Assembly: GCA_017417465.1 (NCBI GenBank)
Contig: JAFPZD010000116.1
Location: 1 to 64,000 of the forward strand
From: Prevotella sp.
Lineage (GTDB): Bacteria; Bacteroidota; Bacteroidia; Bacteroidales; Bacteroidaceae
DNA length: 64,000 nt
Reading direction: 5' to 3'
A program made the position numbers and the translations under genes. Positions 34,156 to 45,100 of this stretch are shown piece after piece; within the stretch, counting starts at the first letter, position 1; each line of letters starts with the position of its first letter. Under the pieces are notes generated by a model, which worked only from the letters and a program-made list of their open reading frames with translations, had not been told where the DNA came from and made no database searches.

Positions 34156-34475
34156 ACACTGGCCCTGACGGGCCATCGGGCTGGCACAAGGCCTGCCCCT
34201 ACACTGGCGGCACGCCTCGTTTCGCCACGCCTATAAAATTACACTGGCCCTGACGGGCCAACGGGCTGGCACGGGGCCTGCCCCTACACTGGAGGCCTGT
34301 CCCTCCGCTGCGTTGTCCTAGATGGGCGCTGCGCCCAGGATGTTGTCCTTGTTCTTTCCCTTTCTAATAAGTTGTACATGTTGTTTGTGTTGTCTTTAAA
34401 TATAATAAGGTGGAGGGCATTGCCGCGAACACTGGCCCTGACGGGCCATCGGGCTGGCACAAAGGCTACGGGTAG
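34156..34475 (+). repeat. Three dispersed copies of a GC-rich element (CACTGGCCCTGACGGGCC...)
   Basis: Copies start at about 34156, 34241 and 34429. They share CACTGGCCCTGACGGGCC, then A-CGGGCTGGCAC and, in the first two, GGCCTGCCCCTACACTGG. The GGCCC/GGGCC arms form a small stem. Confidence 0.8.
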
Positions 34476-34566
34476 GCGAGCTTGCTCAGGAATGGGCCTG
34501 CTCCTACTACTTTCTACACATCCTTGGGAATGAAGTTGATGGCATCAAAACGTACAGGTCAAAAAG

Positions 34567-34664
34567 AAATGCCCCACGCAGTTTGCCCTGCCACAGGACG
34601 TTTGCGAGGGGTCGCGGGGCATTTTTTTTGCAGTTTGCGAGGGGTCGCGGGGCATTTTTTTGCA
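34567..34664 (+). terminator. Terminator-like stem with a tandemly duplicated right arm
   Basis: The left arm AAATGCCCCACGC (34567-34579) can pair with GCGGGGCATTT at 34614 or with its copy at 34647. The right arm plus T run is duplicated as a 33/32-bp tandem repeat (34600-34632, 34633-34664). Confidence 0.7.
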
Positions 34665-34811
34665 GTTTCTATTCTTGCAAACGGTCGTTAGATTATGAGG
34701 CACGGATTTCACTTTACACTGTTTCTTTGTAGAAGCTCCGCGTAATCCGTGCCCCAACCATCGATTTCACGACACCGTCAATGAAGACAAAATGTATTCC
34801 AACAACCGCTA

Positions 34812-34882
34812 TTTCGTCTGCGCATCCCTCATTTCGTCTTATTTATCCCCCAATTCGTCTAAATTGACACAATAATTTGTCT
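34812..34882 (+). promoter_or_regulatory. Four TTTCGTCT-type boxes upstream of the small protein/giant B locus
   Basis: TTTCGTCT (34812), TTTCGTCT (34832), ATTCGTCT (34853) and ATTTGTCT (34875): steps of 20, 21 and 22 bases, identical to the giant A array. The sequence between boxes is less conserved than the boxes themselves. Confidence 0.7.
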
Positions 34883-34888
34883 AAAGTC

Positions 34889-34919
34889 TTGCGTGTATTA
34901 AAAAAAAACACTATTTTTG
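34889..34919 (+). promoter_or_regulatory. Promoter of the small protein/giant B locus
   Basis: TTG at 34889-34891 and TATTTTTG at 34912-34919, spacing 20. The distance from the last box to the -7 element (29 bases) is the same as at giant A. Confidence 0.75.
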
Positions 34920-34945
34920 CCGATGAAATTAAACAATCCGTCCCC

Positions 34946-35038
34946 ATGCAAACAGTAGCAGTCATCACTCTCACCGCCATTGACGCCAGCCGCGTTAGAC
35001 TCATGTCGTGCTCCTGTGGTTCCACATGGGCACGATAA
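34946..35038 (+). pseudogene. Decayed copy of the 64-aa membrane protein gene
   Basis: ATGCAAACAGTAGCAGTCAT... aligns with the start of the 23504 gene (ATGCTAACAGCAGCGGTCAT...) through the GACGCC region. It then loses one base relative to that gene, so the frame shifts and ends after 30 codons at TAA 35036-35038. The hydrophobic helix is destroyed. It sits between the promoter and the 35110 gene and is now only part of the leader. Confidence 0.7.
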
Positions 35039-35109
35039 TACGCTGTATCACCTACCTATTTATATTATAGGCAAAACCAACAATCATTAACTTTAAAATA
35101 TCAAAGCGT

Positions 35110-36096
35110 ATGAAGTACAAGAAATTCTTAAGTCTGCTGGCATTCCTCTTTGTGGGCAATGCCTGCCTCTGGGCGGATGTGGAGGCCGACCCCTTCGGCG
35201 AGGTCGATCACACCAAGTACCCCAACACGATGACCATCACGGGCTACGTGCGACTGGGCGACGTGGTGCTCGACAGCACAGCCGTCGTCGCCGTCTATCA
35301 GGGCGACGAGCTGCGCGGCAAGAACACGCCCACGAACAACAAGAAGTATCCCAACATTCTGATGCTGACCATCCACGGCGAGACGAAGGGACAGCCACTG
35401 CACTTCAAGGTCTTTACCAGCGGTCGCGTCATCGAGGTGGACCAAGGGCTGACCTTCAGCTCCGACGTGCGCACGGGCAAGGCCACCGAGCCTTACTACA
35501 TCGACCTGCCCGAACCAGTTGTCACCACACCGGTGACCGAGGGATGGGCCACCACCTGCCTGCCCTTCAACGCCGAAGTGCCTGAGGGCGTCACCGTCTG
35601 GATTGTCACGGGCATCGACGAGAACGGCGTGCTCACAAAGGAACAGCTCAAGGGCAATATCCTGCCGGCCAACACACCGGTGCTGCTACAGGGCGGCGAC
35701 CTGGAAAGCTACGAGTGGCTGTCGCGAGTGGCCGATGGCGACATCGACACTACGGGCAGCATCCTCAAGGGCATCACCGAGGACACCACCTTCACAGAGG
35801 GTGAAGTGCTGGTGTTAGGCGAATCGGAGGACGGCATCGTCGGCTTCTGGCCCGTTGACGATGGCACCGTCGTCCCCGCCAACACTGCCTACATCGCTGA
35901 CTTCCCCGCCGACATTGCTGGTGCCACGTTCGACGAAAACACGTCGACGGCCATCCACTCATTTGACCATTTAAATATTTCACAATCTGACAATTGCTAC
36001 GACCTGCAAGGCCGCCGTGTCAATGGTCAACGGTCAATAGTCAATGGTCAATGGTCAATGTTTTACATCGTGAATGGCAAGAAAGTGCTAAAATAG
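35110..36096 (+). CDS. Small secreted surface protein (328 aa) paired with giant B; T9SS-like tail
   Basis: Signal peptide MKYKKFLSLLAFLFVGNACLWA, then DPFGEVDHTKYPNTMTITGYV and a beta-rich domain (VVAVYQGDELRG...LHFKVFTSGRVIEVDQGL). A second beta domain follows (VTEGWATTCLPFNAEVPEGVTVWIVTG...NTAYIADFP). The first domain parallels a module near the C-terminus of both giants (DIVAAFINGECRG...VEFKMYDASTGT). The tail CYDLQGRRV is split from FYIVNGKKVLK by a heptamer array. The gene is 34 bases upstream of giant B and probably forms an operon with it. A frameshifted copy (47048) and a third copy (63591) are in the window. No known family is assigned; a surface role is inferred from the signal peptide and tail. 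Confidence 0.8.
   Translation: MKYKKFLSLLAFLFVGNACLWADVEADPFGEVDHTKYPNTMTITGYVRLGDVVLDSTAVVAVYQGDELRGKNTPTNNKKYPNILMLTIHGETKGQPLHFKVFTSGRVIEVDQGLTFSSDVRTGKATEPYYIDLPEPVVTTPVTEGWATTCLPFNAEVPEGVTVWIVTGIDENGVLTKEQLKGNILPANTPVLLQGGDLESYEWLSRVADGDIDTTGSILKGITEDTTFTEGEVLVLGESEDGIVGFWPVDDGTVVPANTAYIADFPADIAGATFDENTSTAIHSFDHLNISQSDNCYDLQGRRVNGQRSIVNGQWSMFYIVNGKKVLK
36020..36061 (+). repeat. TCAATGG heptamers inside the sorting tail of the small protein
   Basis: Six 7-base units (TCAATGG, TCAACGG, TCAATAG, TCAATGG x2, TCAATGT) lie between the codons for YDLQGRRV and those for YIVNGKKVLK. They encode NGQRSIVNGQWSMF. Confidence 0.95.
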
Positions 36097-36130
36097 AAAT
36101 CCGTATTAATCTCCAAAAAACGTTACCATT

Positions 36131-39100
36131 ATGAAAACGAAACCTATTTTTACGCGACAGAAGTGGCTGGAGCTGCTGCTTCGCAAGGTATGTATGGCGA
36201 ACAGGCTGTTGCTCCTGTTCGTACTGCTCACTTCGGCATTACCAATGGTAAAGGCCGAAAAGTATATCACCGACTTGGCTGTCTTGGGAAAAGAGAACAA
36301 GAACGACATCGGCGCCCTCAATGACAAATATAAGAACCAGGGCTACACGATCGTCAACCAAGACCTTAACAGCGGTGCCGGTGGCTATTACATCTACCTG
36401 GCCTACAAGACAAGCGACACTGCTAATCCTGACGATGGCTACGTCACCGACATTATTGCCTCGACCAAGAATGTCAGCACATTAAAATTAAATAACAGAA
36501 CCTACACTAAGGTTCCCGCTGACGGTTTTAATGGCGATCTGAACAAAGATGCAGGAGGCGATTACATTTACCTCTACTACACCAAGGAGCGAACGGGCTT
36601 AACAGGTCATTTCGGCACGATGCGCGCCATCAGCAAACTCGAGACCTCGAGCAACAGCAACAGCAGCAGTTCGGGTGGCATCGATGACTATGGCCCCATC
36701 ATGTGGGGTGACACTAACAGTGGGGCTTGCGACGCTAACAGAGGTTGCGGCAGTGGGACTCCCTACATTTACATAAGAATGTATTTCAAAGAGCAGTCGC
36801 TGACAATAAAGACTGATCCGACGTTCGCTGAAGACCTCATTTATACCGGGTCGGAGCAATCGCTATTGTCGGGTGCGGCAACGCCTTCGGGCAACTACGG
36901 CACAATGAAGTACAAGGTAGACAATGGCTCAGAAGTCACTGTTCCTAAGGCTACGACCGTTGGCAGTCACCAGGTGAAATACTACCTTGAAGGTAAGAAC
37001 AAGAATGGTATTCAGTTCGCTAAAAACAGTGGTGAGAAAACGGCGACTGTAAACATCGGTGCACCCACGATTAGACCCAGCGATGTGAAAGGCCAATTCA
37101 ATCAAGGCTCGAAGGAAGTGGTTCTAACGTGGGATATATTCAGTAATCCCAGCGGCTACACAGGCTACAAGTGGGTGGTCTATCGTGAAGGCCAGAAGCT
37201 GGGAACTGTTGCATCGGACAAACCGCGCACATGGACGGACACTGGCTTTGAGAACGAGACAGAATTGGTGTACTACGTCTACTACGTGTCGAACAACTGG
37301 GACGAGGGCACGACAAACGATAACTGCATGGGTTCAGTCGAGGTGAACACCACCCGCAGGGTACCTGTGAGAGACTTAGAGGGCGACCCACAGAATACCT
37401 ATCTCGCAATTTCATGGACATCGGATATCTATCCCTTAAGCTTGGGCCATAAGTTCAAGATCTATGTAGACGACGAGACAGAGCCCATCATCACCATCAC
37501 ACCAAAGGAAAAGCAGACATTCTACCTCTGGGAGCACCGCTACACGGACGCCCACACCGATCGCGTAAACGGCTCGGAGATGAGGAACGACACCCTTGTC
37601 TACTACACCGAGGAACAGGGACTGGGTGCCTGCTCACCTCACGACTATCGGGTTGTGGGCTTCATCGGCGACAAGGATCTCGATGAAGGCACGCTTGAGA
37701 AGAAGTCGATTGGTGCCGCCACGCGGTTCTATTCCTTCGAAGCCACCAAGGGCTGCTATGCCGGCTCAGTAAAGTTGTCGTGGCATATCGACAACCAAGG
37801 GTCGACTGCTTCGAAAACTTACATCGTAGACCGCCGCACCGCGGAACGCCCCACGGAAGCCTGGACAAACATCGCACGTGTCAACAGTGCTGATGAGAAC
37901 GTGCTCTACACCGACGAGACGGCACTGCCGGGCGTCTATTACGACTACCGCGTGACGGCGATCGACAAGTGTGGCGACGGCGAGACCATCAATACCGTGG
38001 CCACCGACATCGGTTTCTCACAAGCAACAGGCACCGTGAGCGGCCGTGTCACCTATGGTACATCGGGAAGCTCGGTCGAGAACGTTGAAGTGACGGTCAC
38101 GAAAGCCAGTGCTTCGAGCGGCGACGAAGAGCAGTACCACGCCCTGCACTTCAGCAACGTGGACGGCTATGTGACATGGAAGTATCCGAAGGCGACCTAT
38201 GCTAAAGAGAAGTTCTCGACCGGCGACTTCACCATGCAGATGTGGCTCTATCCCGAGGCGTTCGCCAACAAGTGGATTGCACGGCTGAAAGGCGCCAACA
38301 AGGGTCTTGGCATTCAGGCAGACGGAAGCCTTGTCTTCTGTGACGGTACGGATAACTATACGTTTGGCCTGAAAATGACTGCTGGCAAGTACAGCCATGT
38401 GGCGTTGACCCGCAGCGGCAACGAGCTGACCTGCTACCTGCTTGAGTTCGACAACGACGGCAAGCCCGTGACAAAGAAAGGCACCAGCAGGCTGCAGCGT
38501 GCACTGCCCCTCGACGATGCCACCCAGTTCGAGCTGGGCTACTTCAATGGCTACGTCGATGAGTTCCGCCTTTGGACGAAGTGCCTCAGCGAGAACGATA
38601 TCAAGAATAACTTCGACCATCTGCTGGTGGGCAACGAGAAGAACCTGGAAACCTACTGGACGTTCGACGAAGGTCTGAACACACAGTTCTTCGACTATTC
38701 GCGCGAGGGTACCGTCTACAACCAGCACCACGGTAAGATTGAGAACAACGTGGAGCCCTCGACAAACACGCCCAACAAGCTGGCCCTGAAAGCTAAGACC
38801 GACAACGACGGTAACTACATCATCCAGGGCATCCCGTTCACCGGTGAAGGCACTAACTACAACGTGGAGCCCGTGCTGAACAGCCATGAATTCTCGCCCC
38901 AGAAGCAGAGCCGCTTCATCAGTGCTTCGTCGCTGGTGCATAACAGCGTCGACTTCAACGACATCAGCTCGTTCGAGGTATCGGGTACGATTTATTATGA
39001 AGGCACGAACATCCCGGTCGACAGTGTGTCGATCTACGTGGACGGACGGGCCGTGTCGCGCGGCGGCAAAGCTGTGCAGACCAACGAGGATGGTGAGTTC

Positions 39101-42100
39101 ATCGTCGATGTGCCCATCGGACTCCACTATCTCACGGCCGTGAGGGACGGCCACACGTTCGTAAACGATGGACGCATCCCTGAGGACCCTGCTGGGCTGA
39201 ACGAGTCCATGCAGGAATTCAAGAACCCGCTCTCTGGCCTGCGCTTCTTCGACAACACGCTGGTGCCAGTGGCAGGGCGCATCGTCGGTGGTGCCATCGA
39301 GGGCGAGAAGCCATTAGGCTTCGGCTTGAGTAGCAACAACATCGGCAAGGCCATCATCACGCTGGAGATTCCAGACCCGCGCTATATGATCAACGCCGAA
39401 GAGAAGTTTGAAAACAATGTGAGCAAGGGCTACTACCCCGTGGCGAACGACACACTGCTGCCGCAGATCGACGCTATGACGAATGCGGGTGTGGCATACC
39501 GTAATGGTGGACAATTCACGACTGACGCTCAGACGGTGACCATCATAACGGACGCCGCAACTGGTGAGTTCGGCGCCATGCTGCCGCCACTGGACTATAA
39601 GGTGCTGTCGGTGCAGATGGAGAATGCAGAAGCACGCAATGCGTATAAGTTCGACGCGGAGATGCTGCCACGCATCGACGCCAGCGACGCTGCCACAGTG
39701 CTGCAAGACAGTGTTCTGAATGAATCGGGCGACTACGTCTACTTCGACTATGTGGCCTCGTTCATGCAGACAGTGCACACGGACCCCGTGCTGAGCGTGA
39801 CACAGAACAAGCAGCCCGAGGGCGTCTTCGGCAACCGAATGGTTTCGTATCTGGATCCGATGACGAAGAATGAGGAGCAGGTCGAAGTCTACGCCAACGA
39901 CAACGGCTCGGTGACCTACAACTTCGACTATCCCGTGTTCGGAGAGCTGGGCACCTACACGTTCAATTTGGAGGGCTACGAGCTCTACACCAACTACGAG
40001 AAACCCGAGACCGACCAGGATCGTGTTGCGAAAGTGCCACTGCGTGACGTCATCGTCACCATTAGCAACGCGCTGAGCGCAAGCCAGGAGGTTCAGAATG
40101 CTGATGACCCCGATAATGCAGGCCAGGTGCTCAATCTGAAGAGCAACCAGCTGATGCTCGACTCGGTGGGTAAGGCCACCTACCAGTGGAGGGCCGGTCT
40201 GCCGAACATACAGTGGCCTTACACGCGTAAGCTGAACATGACCTACAGCAACGGCGCTGGCGAATATAAGTGGCACGGACCGGCAGGCGAAGGACTGGAG
40301 GGCATCATCTTCGGTGACCTGCCTTCGGGAACGAACTTCACAACAGAAGGACCGTCGGAAGTCGAGATGATTCTGCACGACCCCTATGGCGACTCATCGT
40401 TTGCCTCATGGGAGACTGGCAAGGTGACCGTAGAGTCGAAGGACACGCTGGGCACACATGTTCAGGACAATAGCTTCATGTTTAACGGCCACTTAGGACC
40501 TGACTTTACGACCAATTCCGGCTTTGGTGTCTCAGTGCAAACGACATGGGACGTAATGGTTGACCCCTCTATTGGCTTCGACCGCGTGATGCAGAACGAC
40601 ACTGTTACCAGTCACATCACTACGCTTGAAGCCACACGGGCTATCAGCACGAGCAGCGACCCAGAGTTCGTAGGAGCCAACGGTGACCTGTACATCGGAA
40701 AGAGCTCGAACCTGCTGTTTGGCAAGGCACGGTCGGTAGGCCTGAAGAAGAACGATGACGGCACCTACGAGGTAGGAACGGACGATGCCATCATCGTGGG
40801 CAAAAAGTTCCACACCAACTTCGTCTATACGGAATATCAGATTGAGAATGTGATGATTCCAAATCTGAAACAGGTGCGAAACGACCTGCTCATCCATGTG
40901 GCAGACACGGAAACAGCTACGAACGACACCAACGAGAACTTGTATGTGACGACGCTGACCGAAGAGGATCCGAATTTCGGACAGCCGGGTACCTACAAGG
41001 TGCTTATGAAGCAGGATGGCATCGACATGGTGGGATTCTACAACGACCAGATTAAGGGCTGGCGAGACGTCATAAAGCAGAACGAGGAGTACAAGGTCGA
41101 GCTCTTTAAGAAGAATCCCGACGACAACCTCTCGTTCGGTGGTGGTTCAGAGATCACCAATACAGTCTCAAGCTCGCAAACCTACACGAAGACGATTTCC
41201 TATACCCACAACTGGACAGTTATTGCCTCGCTTGATGCCGGCTTCACGTATAATGGACTCGGTTTTGACGTGGCAACTGAGAACAACACCACATGGGAGA
41301 ATACTGAAAGCGAAGGCCATGAGTCGACGACAACGGCAACCTTCAGCTACACACTGGCCGACAGTGGAGCCGACGACTCGTTCACCATGGACATCTATAA
41401 GGCTTCGGGCAACCATGGCCCAGTATTCCGCACGATGGGTGGACAGAGCTCCTGCCCGTACGAGGATCAGGTCGTGACGAAGTACTACAAGCCGGGCACT
41501 GAGCTTTCAACGGCTACCTGGAAGATTGAGGATCCTGAGCTGGCCTGCGACAACAACATGCTCACTGGTGTTCCCACTGGTGGCAAGGCACAGTTCGAGC
41601 TGCTGCTGAGGAACAACTCGATTACGAATACCGACAACTACTTCAACCTGGTGCCGGTAGACGGAACGAACCCGCTTGGCGCAAAGCTGAGCCTGCCCAC
41701 TGGTCCCATCGGCAACGGACGTACTGTATACGTACCGGCCGGCGAGACGGTGAAGATGATCCTTACGCTCGAGCAGGGCAACATCGACATCACGAAGTAT
41801 GATGACATTCAGCTGGCCATGACGAGCACCTGTCAGGACGACATCGCATCGACGGTGAGCATCAGCGCCGAGTTCGTACCTGCCAGCACGCCGGTGAACA
41901 TGACCATCGACAAGATGGTGGTGAACACCAGCAACGTGAACGACGAGCTGAAGGTACGCGTAACGGGCTTCGACCGTAACTTCGCCGGCCTGAAGAGCGT
42001 CAACCTGCAGTACATGGCACCGGGCGATCAGTCGTGGAGCCTGCTCGAGAGCTACATCCCGAGCGACGAGGTTCGTGAGAACGCTGCCCAGAAGTTGCTG

Positions 42101-45100
42101 CCCGCAAACGGCGTTATTGATGTGTCGATCGACATGAAACAGTCGAAGTGGATCGACGGCATATACCAGTTCCGCGCACAGAGTTCTGCACTCTTTGCCG
42201 GTAGCCCTGTGACCACTGAGAGCGACATCCTGACGGTGGTGAAAGACCTGAGCCGCCCGCAGCTCTTTGGCGCTGCCAATCCTACCGACGGCATCCTCAA
42301 TGCCGACGATGAGATCAGCGTGACCTTCAACGAGGACATCCAGAAGGAGATGCTTATCAAGAACAACATCATCGTGAGCGGTGTGCTCAATGGAGACCAG
42401 GTGCAGCACGACGTAGCACTGTCGGCACAGAACACCGAGCGGGCTGCCTACACCGAGGCTGGCATCAATCTGGCCCAGAAGAGCTTCTCGGGCGATGTGT
42501 GGGTTCGTGTGACCGCAGCTGGCGACATCTTCACCCATGGTAATGGCGACGAGAAGTTTAAGCTGAGCGTCGATGCCAACAACCACCTCGTGGTGACCAT
42601 CGGCAACGACAGCTACACCTCGGAGGAGTCTATTGATAAAGAGACATGGACGTTCATCGCCTTCTCCTACAACTACGAGAGTGGCAACAGTCACCTGAAA
42701 GCACGCGCTGTCACGGCAAACGGCACGAAGGATCTGTTCTACGACAAGCCCGTAGCCGACTATCGTGGCACGGGTGCTATCACGCTGGGTCAGAACTTCT
42801 CGGGTGCCATGCACGAGCTGACGCTCTGGGATAAGTCACGCGAGATGCAGGAGGCACAGGCTGAAATGCACTACACGAAGAAGCCTTCGACACCGAACCT
42901 CATCGGCTACTGGAAGATGGACGAGGGTGAAGGCAAGACCATCCGTGACTATGCCCGCAACCGCCACATGACGCTCCCCGCTGACACGTGGTATCTGAAC
43001 AACGACAACAAGGCCGTGAGCCTCAACGGCGCAAACAGCCTGAAGCTGAACATCTCGGAGTGCAACGCTCTGCCGACAGAGGACTACGCCGTAGAGATGT
43101 GGTTCAAGGGTGCAAAGGCCGACCAGTCGACGGCAAGCACGCTGTTCTCGGCTACCGAGCAGTCGGTAAGCATGGGCTTCAACGCCAGCGGCGCACTGAC
43201 AATGATCGCCGGTGGATCGGACATCGAGATTAGCAAGAACAACTATCTCGACAATGCCTGGCACCACCTCGCACTCAACGTGCTACGCAACGGCAACGCC
43301 ACAGTCTACGTCGACGGCACGCCCGTGAAGACGATGACGGCATCGACGGTGCCCGCACTCGAGGGCGCATGGCTCTATGTCGGCTCAAAGAGCGGCACGG
43401 GTTCCTATTTCAAGGGAACGGTCGACGAGGTACGCTTCTGGAAGGCATCGATGACGGGCGACCTGATTAGCAGTCAGCGCACGCAGCGCCTCAACGGCGA
43501 CGAGAGCGGACTGGTAGCCTACTACTCGTTCGAGAAGCTGAGCCGCGACCCAGTCAGCGGCATCATCTCGTCGGTAAGCAACGCAACCGATCTCAGCTCA
43601 GGAAAGCATGATGCCGAGATGAGCAGTGGCAGCATTGCATTTGTCGACGAGGCACCTGCCATGAAGGTGAAGCCCGAGGCAACGAATGTGGAATACAGCT
43701 TTGTGGCTAACGAGCGTGGCATCATCATCACGCTGAACGAGGCACCGGCCCGACTGGAGGGCACGACGCTGCAGTTCACCGTTCGAGGTGTGCAAGACCT
43801 GAATGGCAACGAGTCGGAGGCTATCATGTGGTCAGCCTTCGTACGCCAGAACAACCTGCTGTGGAAGGACGTCACCGAGGTGAACATGGAGAAGGAGGTT
43901 GGCGAGCCGGCTACCTTCGAGGCTACCTTCACCAACGAGAGTGGCCTGAGCGAGAACTGGTCGCTGAGCGGACTGCCAGCATGGCTGACGGCCGATGCTA
44001 CAAGCGGCTCGCTGAAGGCAACGATGTCAAAGACGATCACCTTCACCGTTTCAGAAAGCATTCCTATCGGCAAGTACGAGGAGACCATCTACCTGACAGG
44101 CAACAGCAACATCAGCGAACCGTTGACGCTCTACCTGAAGGTCACCGGCGACAAGCCTGAGTGGGCTTTCAACAAGGGTGACTACAAGGAGTCGATGAAC
44201 CTCATCGCCAACATCTACTTCCAGGATGAACCGAGCATGGACAGCGACGACATGGTCGCAGCCTTCATCGACGGTGAGTGCCGCGGCGTGGCACAGCCCG
44301 AGTACAAGCAGCGCTACGACAACTACTTCATCACCATGGACATCTACGCCAATGCCAACGAAGCTGACTCACCGGTGGAGTTCAAGATGTACGATGCCTC
44401 GACGGGCACCATCTACCCGCTGGTGAAGGCCTTCGCCTACGGCGAGACCAACCCAACGGCCATCACCTTCGAAACCAACACTCTGCTAGGTCGCTATTAT
44501 TCGCCTTATCGCCTCGACGCTACCGACGAGGTCGAGCAGAGCATTGAACTGGGACTGGGCTGGAACTGGATGTCGCTTGGTGTGAAGCCCGATGATCTCT
44601 CTGTCGAGAATGTCTTCGCAAAGGCTAACGGAAAGGTGGAGTTCGTCAAGAGCAACACCCAGAATGCCGAGTTCGATGGTGAGGACTGGCTGAGCGAAAT
44701 CACGGCCATGAACAACCGCGAGATGTACACCGTGCAGACCAACGAAGCCCTGACACTCAATGTCACGGGTCACCGTGTGAACCCCGCCGACGAGCCCATC
44801 ACCGTGAACAACGGATGGAGCTGGGTGGCCTTCAACCAGCTGGCTGTCATGAGCCTGGGCGATGCCCTCGCCGACATGCAGCCGCAGGACGACGAGATCA
44901 TCAAGGGCCAGCGTGGCGTAGCCTACTACGACAGCTACGAGTGGAGCGGCTCGCTGACGCAACTGACACCCGGACAGGGCTACAAGATCTTCGGTCGTCA
45001 GGCACGCACCTTCACCTATCCTACCATGACTGCGGCACCTGCACGCGCCAATTCTCAATTCTCAACTCTCAATTCTCAACCCTCCCTGTTCACCCCCGTC

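Larger units (their letters stand above)
33459..35109. other. 1.65-kb gene-poor spacer packed with unrelated repeats
   Basis: Between the two giant loci no credible intact gene is present. In order it holds the CGTACC repeats and terminator, the 44-bp array, a branched hairpin (33773-33837), a 22-bp array (33992-34100), three dispersed CACTGGCCCTGACGGGCC elements (34156, 34241, 34429), a duplicated terminator-like unit (34567-34664), an inverted repeat GGCACGGATT/AATCCGTGCC (34699-34708 and 34744-34753), the TTTCGTCT box array and promoter (34812-34919), and a decayed copy of the 64-aa gene (34946-35038). Confidence 0.85.

Noticed and set aside
34482-34691. Open frame of 69 codons in the repeat spacer
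   Set aside because: It is made largely of the duplicated terminator unit (RGVAGHFF twice) and has no promoter or start context.
41507-42814. Minus-strand open frame of 435 codons opposite giant B
   Set aside because: Antisense shadow with no recognisable protein features.
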